Made by a program: the position numbers and the translations under genes
In this document: positions 61,374 to 64,000 of the stretch, one piece after another
Layout: each line of letters begins with the position of its first letter
How positions within the stretch are numbered: position 1 is the first letter of the stretch
Notes under the pieces: model-generated
What the model saw: the letters and a program-made list of their open reading frames with translations, nothing else
Databases searched by the model: none
Told to the model about the DNA's origin: nothing
NCBI RefSeq assembly: GCF_014636275.1
Contig: NZ_BMEB01000004.1
Coordinates: 1-64,000, forward strand
Direction: 5' to 3'
From: Cellulomonas carbonis
GTDB taxonomy: Bacteria > Actinomycetota > Actinomycetes > Actinomycetales > Cellulomonadaceae
DNA length: 64,000 nucleotides

Positions 61374-61391
61374 GATGAGACCGGTCTCATC
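61374..61391. promoter_or_regulatory. LacI-type operator 1
   Basis: GATGAGACCGGTCTCATC is a perfect 18-bp palindrome with the central CG typical of LacI-family sites. It lies 96 bases upstream of the binding-protein start, probably overlapping the promoter of the operon. Confidence 0.75.
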
Positions 61392-61418
61392 GTTGAGCCG
61401 ACGGAAGCCGTCCCGAGT

Positions 61419-61436
61419 GATGGGACCGGTTTCATC
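61419..61436. promoter_or_regulatory. LacI-type operator 2
   Basis: GATGGGACCGGTTTCATC differs from operator 1 at two of 18 positions and lies 45 bp away, centre to centre. Two sites at this spacing suggest cooperative binding or looping. Confidence 0.7.
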
Positions 61437-61484
61437 GCGGTGGGCCCACGGTGGCCTGGATCACTCCGCGGTGTCAAATGTCGT

Positions 61485-61494
61485 GATGAAACCG
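61485..61494. promoter_or_regulatory. LacI-type half-site
   Basis: GATGAAACCG matches the left half of the operator consensus seen at 61374 and 61419, but the right half is absent. It could be an auxiliary weak site. Confidence 0.35.
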
Positions 61495-61711
61495 TGACCC
61501 AGTCGTCGCCCTGACGTGCTCGTCCGGACGCGCACGCGACACCGGGTCGCGCACCCGGAGCCGCCGTCGGACCACCCGCTCGGACCAGTCGACGACGCGG
61601 TCGGCGAGCGCGGGGCGCCCGCCCCGAGCGGCGTGATGATGCCGCGAACCTGCGGCGACGCAACTCGAGAGCGCGCTACTCGTTCGGCTCGCGCGATGTC
61701 AAGACCCGGCT

Positions 61712-61717
61712 TAGCGT
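61712..61717 (+). promoter_or_regulatory. candidate -10 for the LEA-like operon
   Basis: TAGCGT fits TANNNT, but it would leave a leader of about 155 bases before ATG 61880 and no matching -35 was found. Confidence 0.25.
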
Positions 61718-61879
61718 CGACGACGTCGGGGTCGCCGACCTGTCCTCCAGGTGACTCCGGCTCGGGTCAGGCCGAGCTGGGACAGAGCCGGCCGCGAACT
61801 GCACCGACGCTCGCGTCGGCGGACCGTCGCCCGGACGGGCACACCCCATCGACGCGCACACCCCTCGGAAGGAAGCACG

Positions 61880-62965
61880 ATGACCTACGACTACCAGACG
61901 GGACAGCCGTACGGCTCCGGAACCGGCGGAACCGACGGCTCGCGCAAGGACGCCGCCAAGGAGGCCGCACGCGACACCGCGGGCACGGCCAAGGAGCAGG
62001 CGGCCGGCGTCGCGCACAGCGCCAAGGAGAGCGGCCAGCACCTCGCCCACGAGGCGAGGTCCCAGGCCAAGGACGTCGGTCGCGAGGCCGGTCAGCAGGC
62101 ACGCCAGCTCGTCGACTCGGGCCGTCGCCAGCTGACCGACGAGGCGTCGTCGCAGCAGCAGAAGCTCGCGGGCGGCCTGCGCTCGTTCGGCGAGGAGCTC
62201 CAGACCATGGCGGGCGCCAGCGAGCAGCCCGGCCTGGCCACCGACGTCGCACGCCAGATCTCCGACCGGGTCGACACTCTCGCCGAGTGGCTCGAGCAGC
62301 GCGAGCCGGGCGACCTCCTGCAGGAGGTCAAGACCTTCGCCCGCAACCGTCCAGGCACGTTCCTCGCGATCGCCGCGGGCGCCGGCCTCGTCGCCGGTCG
62401 TCTCACGCGCGGTGTCAAGGAGGCGTCGTCCGACGACACCGGCGGTGAGGTCGCCGTCCGCTCGGACTACGCGACGCCCACGGGCTACGGCACCGAGGGC
62501 TACGCGGCCGAGGCCGCGGGCCTGGCCGGGACGACCGGGACCGCGCCCGCGCGGACGTCGGCGTTCGGGGCGGCCGCCGCCCCGACGACGAGCACCTACG
62601 GGACCGGCGCCGTGTACGGCGAGTCGGGCACGTACGGCACGGCGCACGGCGACGACGCCCTCGGGACCGCGGGCGGCGACCCGACCGCGGGCGTCGAGGG
62701 TGGCACCGGAACGGCCGTCTACCCCGACGGCGCGGCCACGACCGACCCCTACGGGACCGGCACCACGTCGGCCGACGACACCGCGACCCAGGTCTACGGC
62801 CAGGGCTCGTACGGCGCGTACGGCGCCGGGACGCAGGACCCGCCGTCGGGCGAGGGCCAGTACACGTCCGGCACGGTCGGCTACGGCGTCGGTGAGGGCG
62901 AGGCCCCCGAGCGCGAGTCCAGCAACCCCTGGACGCCGGTCAGCGGCGAGGAGGAGCAGCGATGA
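61880..62965 (+). CDS. LEA/apolipoprotein-like amphipathic protein
   Basis: 361 aa from ATG 61880, with GGAAGGAAG just upstream. Residues 20-110 form a long amphipathic helix of Ala/Lys/Glu/Gln repeats (AKEAARDTAGTAKEQAA), like LEA or apolipoprotein repeats. A segment with one short hydrophobic stretch (FLAIAAGAGLVAGRLT, about 157-172) follows, then a Gly/Thr/Tyr-rich tail with repeated TYGT and YG units. A stabilising or membrane-associated stress role is suggested by composition only. It is coupled to the next two genes through ATGA overlaps. Confidence 0.65.
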   Translation: MTYDYQTGQPYGSGTGGTDGSRKDAAKEAARDTAGTAKEQAAGVAHSAKESGQHLAHEARSQAKDVGREAGQQARQLVDSGRRQLTDEASSQQQKLAGGLRSFGEELQTMAGASEQPGLATDVARQISDRVDTLAEWLEQREPGDLLQEVKTFARNRPGTFLAIAAGAGLVAGRLTRGVKEASSDDTGGEVAVRSDYATPTGYGTEGYAAEAAGLAGTTGTAPARTSAFGAAAAPTTSTYGTGAVYGESGTYGTAHGDDALGTAGGDPTAGVEGGTGTAVYPDGAATTDPYGTGTTSADDTATQVYGQGSYGAYGAGTQDPPSGEGQYTSGTVGYGVGEGEAPERESSNPWTPVSGEEEQR

Positions 62966-63426
62966 CCCAGGCTCCCGGCGCACCGGGCGGCGCCACGGCC
63001 GGCGCCCCGCTCGGCTCGGCGGCGCCCGCCGACGACGCGGCCGAGCGCCCGTCGCTCGGCGCGCTCCTGTCCAACATCACCGAGGACCTGTCGACCCTGT
63101 TCCGGCAGGAGGTCGCCCTCGCGAAGGCCGAGGCGACCGACTCGGCGAAGAAGGCCGGCAAGGGTGCAGGGATGTTCGGGGGCGCCGGCGTCGCCGGTCA
63201 CCTCGTCCTCGTCTTCCTCTCGGTCGCCCTCTGGCAGCTCCTCGACGTCTGGATGCCCTCGGCGCTCGCGGCGTTCCTCGTCGCCGTCGTCTGGGGGATC
63301 GTCGCGGCCGTGCTGGCCGCCAAGGGCCGGGCCGAGATGAAGCGGGTCAAGGGCCTGCCGCAGACGCAGGACACGGTCAAGAAGATCCCGAACGCACTGA
63401 AGGGCCACGAGGAGGAGAACCGATGA
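62962..63426 (+). CDS. DUF1469 / holin-superfamily-like membrane protein
   Basis: 154 aa from ATG 62962, overlapping the previous gene (ATGA). An Ala/Gly/Pro-rich N-terminus precedes the conserved SLGALLSNITEDLSTLFRQEVALAKAE helix, two transmembrane helices (about 77-115) and a basic C-terminus. This is the pattern of DUF1469 (phage-holin-3-superfamily) proteins of actinobacteria, small envelope proteins of unknown function. It lies between the LEA-like gene and a DUF3618 gene, a frequent neighbour set in this phylum. Confidence 0.8.
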   Translation: MTQAPGAPGGATAGAPLGSAAPADDAAERPSLGALLSNITEDLSTLFRQEVALAKAEATDSAKKAGKGAGMFGGAGVAGHLVLVFLSVALWQLLDVWMPSALAAFLVAVVWGIVAAVLAAKGRAEMKRVKGLPQTQDTVKKIPNALKGHEEENR

Positions 63427-64000
63427 GCACCGACCCGGAGCAGATCCGAGCCGACATCGCCCGCACCCGGGCCGAGCTGAGCGACGACGTGGACGCCCTC
63501 GAGGAGAAGGTCAGCCCGAGCGCCATCGTCGAGCGTCGGAAGGCCCGCGTGCGCGACGCCGTGGGCACCGTCAAGGAGAAGGTCATGGGCACCGCGCACG
63601 ACACCCGGTCCTCCGTCTCGGGCCACGCGCACAGCGCGACCGGCTCGGCGAGCAGCACGCTGCACGACGCGCGCGACTCGGCGAGCGGTGCGGTGCACAG
63701 CGCCGCGGGCTCGGTCGGCTCGGCCGCCTCGAGCGTGGGCCACGCCGCGGCGGGCCTGCCCGGCACCGTCCGCACGCAGACCGAGGGCAACCCGCTCGCG
63801 GCCGGGCTCATCGCCTTCGGCGTCGGGTGGCTCACGGGCAGCCTGCTGCCCGCGACCACCAAGGAGAAGGAGGCCGCGCGCGTCGCCCAGGAGAAGGCGC
63901 AGCCGCTCGTGGACTCGGCCAAGGAGAAGGCGTCCGAGGTCGCCCAGCAGCTCAAGGAGCCCGCGACCGAGGCGGCGCAGGCCGTCAAGGAGCGTGCCAC
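63423..64000 (+). CDS. DUF3618 domain protein (partial, runs off the window)
   Basis: Starts at ATG 63423 in an ATGA overlap with the preceding gene; at least 192 codons are visible. Residues 1-35 (TDPEQIRADIARTRAELSDDVDALEEKV) match DUF3618. A Ser/Ala/His-rich region, one hydrophobic segment (ANPLAAGLIAFGVGWLTG-like, about 120-137) and Lys/Glu/Ala helical repeats follow. It is probably a membrane-anchored envelope protein working with the DUF1469 protein. The 3' end lies outside the window. Confidence 0.78.
   Translation, partial: MSTDPEQIRADIARTRAELSDDVDALEEKVSPSAIVERRKARVRDAVGTVKEKVMGTAHDTRSSVSGHAHSATGSASSTLHDARDSASGAVHSAAGSVGSAASSVGHAAAGLPGTVRTQTEGNPLAAGLIAFGVGWLTGSLLPATTKEKEAARVAQEKAQPLVDSAKEKASEVAQQLKEPATEAAQAVKERA

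Larger units (their letters stand above)
61279..61879. other. divergent control region between the beta-glucoside operon and the LEA-like operon
   Basis: About 600 bases without a gene. It contains two LacI-type palindromes (61374, 61419), a third half-site (61485), a possible minus-strand -10 (TACTCA, complement of 61364-61369) just downstream of operator 1, and a plus-strand -10 candidate (61712). The remaining sequence shows no further structure I can support. Confidence 0.5.

Noticed and set aside
61374..61436. Palindrome pair considered as a phage or mobile-element attachment site
   Set aside because: The sequences fit LacI-family operators and sit ahead of the operon that encodes a LacI protein; no integrase is present.

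Overview
The window is very GC-rich, with heavy third-position G/C codon use, many GTG starts and head-to-tail 4-bp gene overlaps (ATGA/GTGA). It carries actinobacterial family types: a DUF222-HNH endonuclease, LytR-CpsA-Psr (LCP) proteins, a CUT1 sugar ABC operon with a LacI regulator and GH1 beta-glucosidase, and PP2C/STAS/HATPase partner switching. This suggests a chromosomal segment of a soil-type actinomycete, most likely Cellulomonas or a close relative. That genus assignment is inference from gene content. No tRNA, rRNA, CRISPR array, transposase or integrase was seen.

Layout. (1) 1-9.6 kb: end of an unknown gene, an SOS-boxed DUF222-HNH gene, release factor 3 (prfC), a phospholipase D-like protein, and a large cyclase/ATPase/TPR regulator on the minus strand. 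(2) 9.6-15 kb: two c-di-GMP enzymes (PAS-GGDEF-EAL and TPR-GGDEF), a small conserved-looking ORF and a TetR regulator. (3) 15.4-46.9 kb: a large envelope-glycopolymer locus. It holds three LCP ligases and a low-molecular-weight tyrosine phosphatase. It also holds UDP-ManNAc dehydrogenase (wecC) and UDP-GlcNAc 2-epimerase (wecB), an ABC-2 polymer exporter, galE, two free-standing GT4 glycosyltransferases and three multi-domain glycosyltransferases of 635, 1493 and 1760 aa. A secreted propeller protein, a DUF6270/esterase-like fusion and a heparinase II/III-like lyase complete it. (4) 47-55 kb: a membrane GGDEF-EAL protein, an RsbW/RsbV/RsbU-like partner-switching set, two alpha/beta hydrolases, two very small genes and a VIT-family metal transporter. 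(5) 55.3-61.4 kb: a minus-strand beta-glucoside uptake operon (binding protein, two permeases, GH1, LacI) with two near-identical LacI-type operators at its head. (6) 61.9-64 kb: a translationally coupled set of three envelope/stress proteins (LEA-like, holin-like DUF1469, DUF3618) running off the right edge.

How the polymer locus could work. WecB and WecC would supply UDP-ManNAc and UDP-ManNAcA, and GalE UDP-Gal. The free and multi-domain glycosyltransferases would build the chain on a lipid carrier. The TagGH/Wzm-Wzt-type ABC exporter would flip it and the LCP enzymes would ligate it to peptidoglycan. The most unusual feature is a CgeB-like glycosyltransferase module present in three different multi-domain proteins. 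One of these also carries an FkbM methyltransferase joined to a coiled coil of roughly 300 residues, which recalls the chain-length ruler principle of ABC-exported O antigens. A second theme is leaderless transcription: several genes have a TANNNT -10 hexamer ending only 6-7 bases before their start codon, including all three LCP genes.
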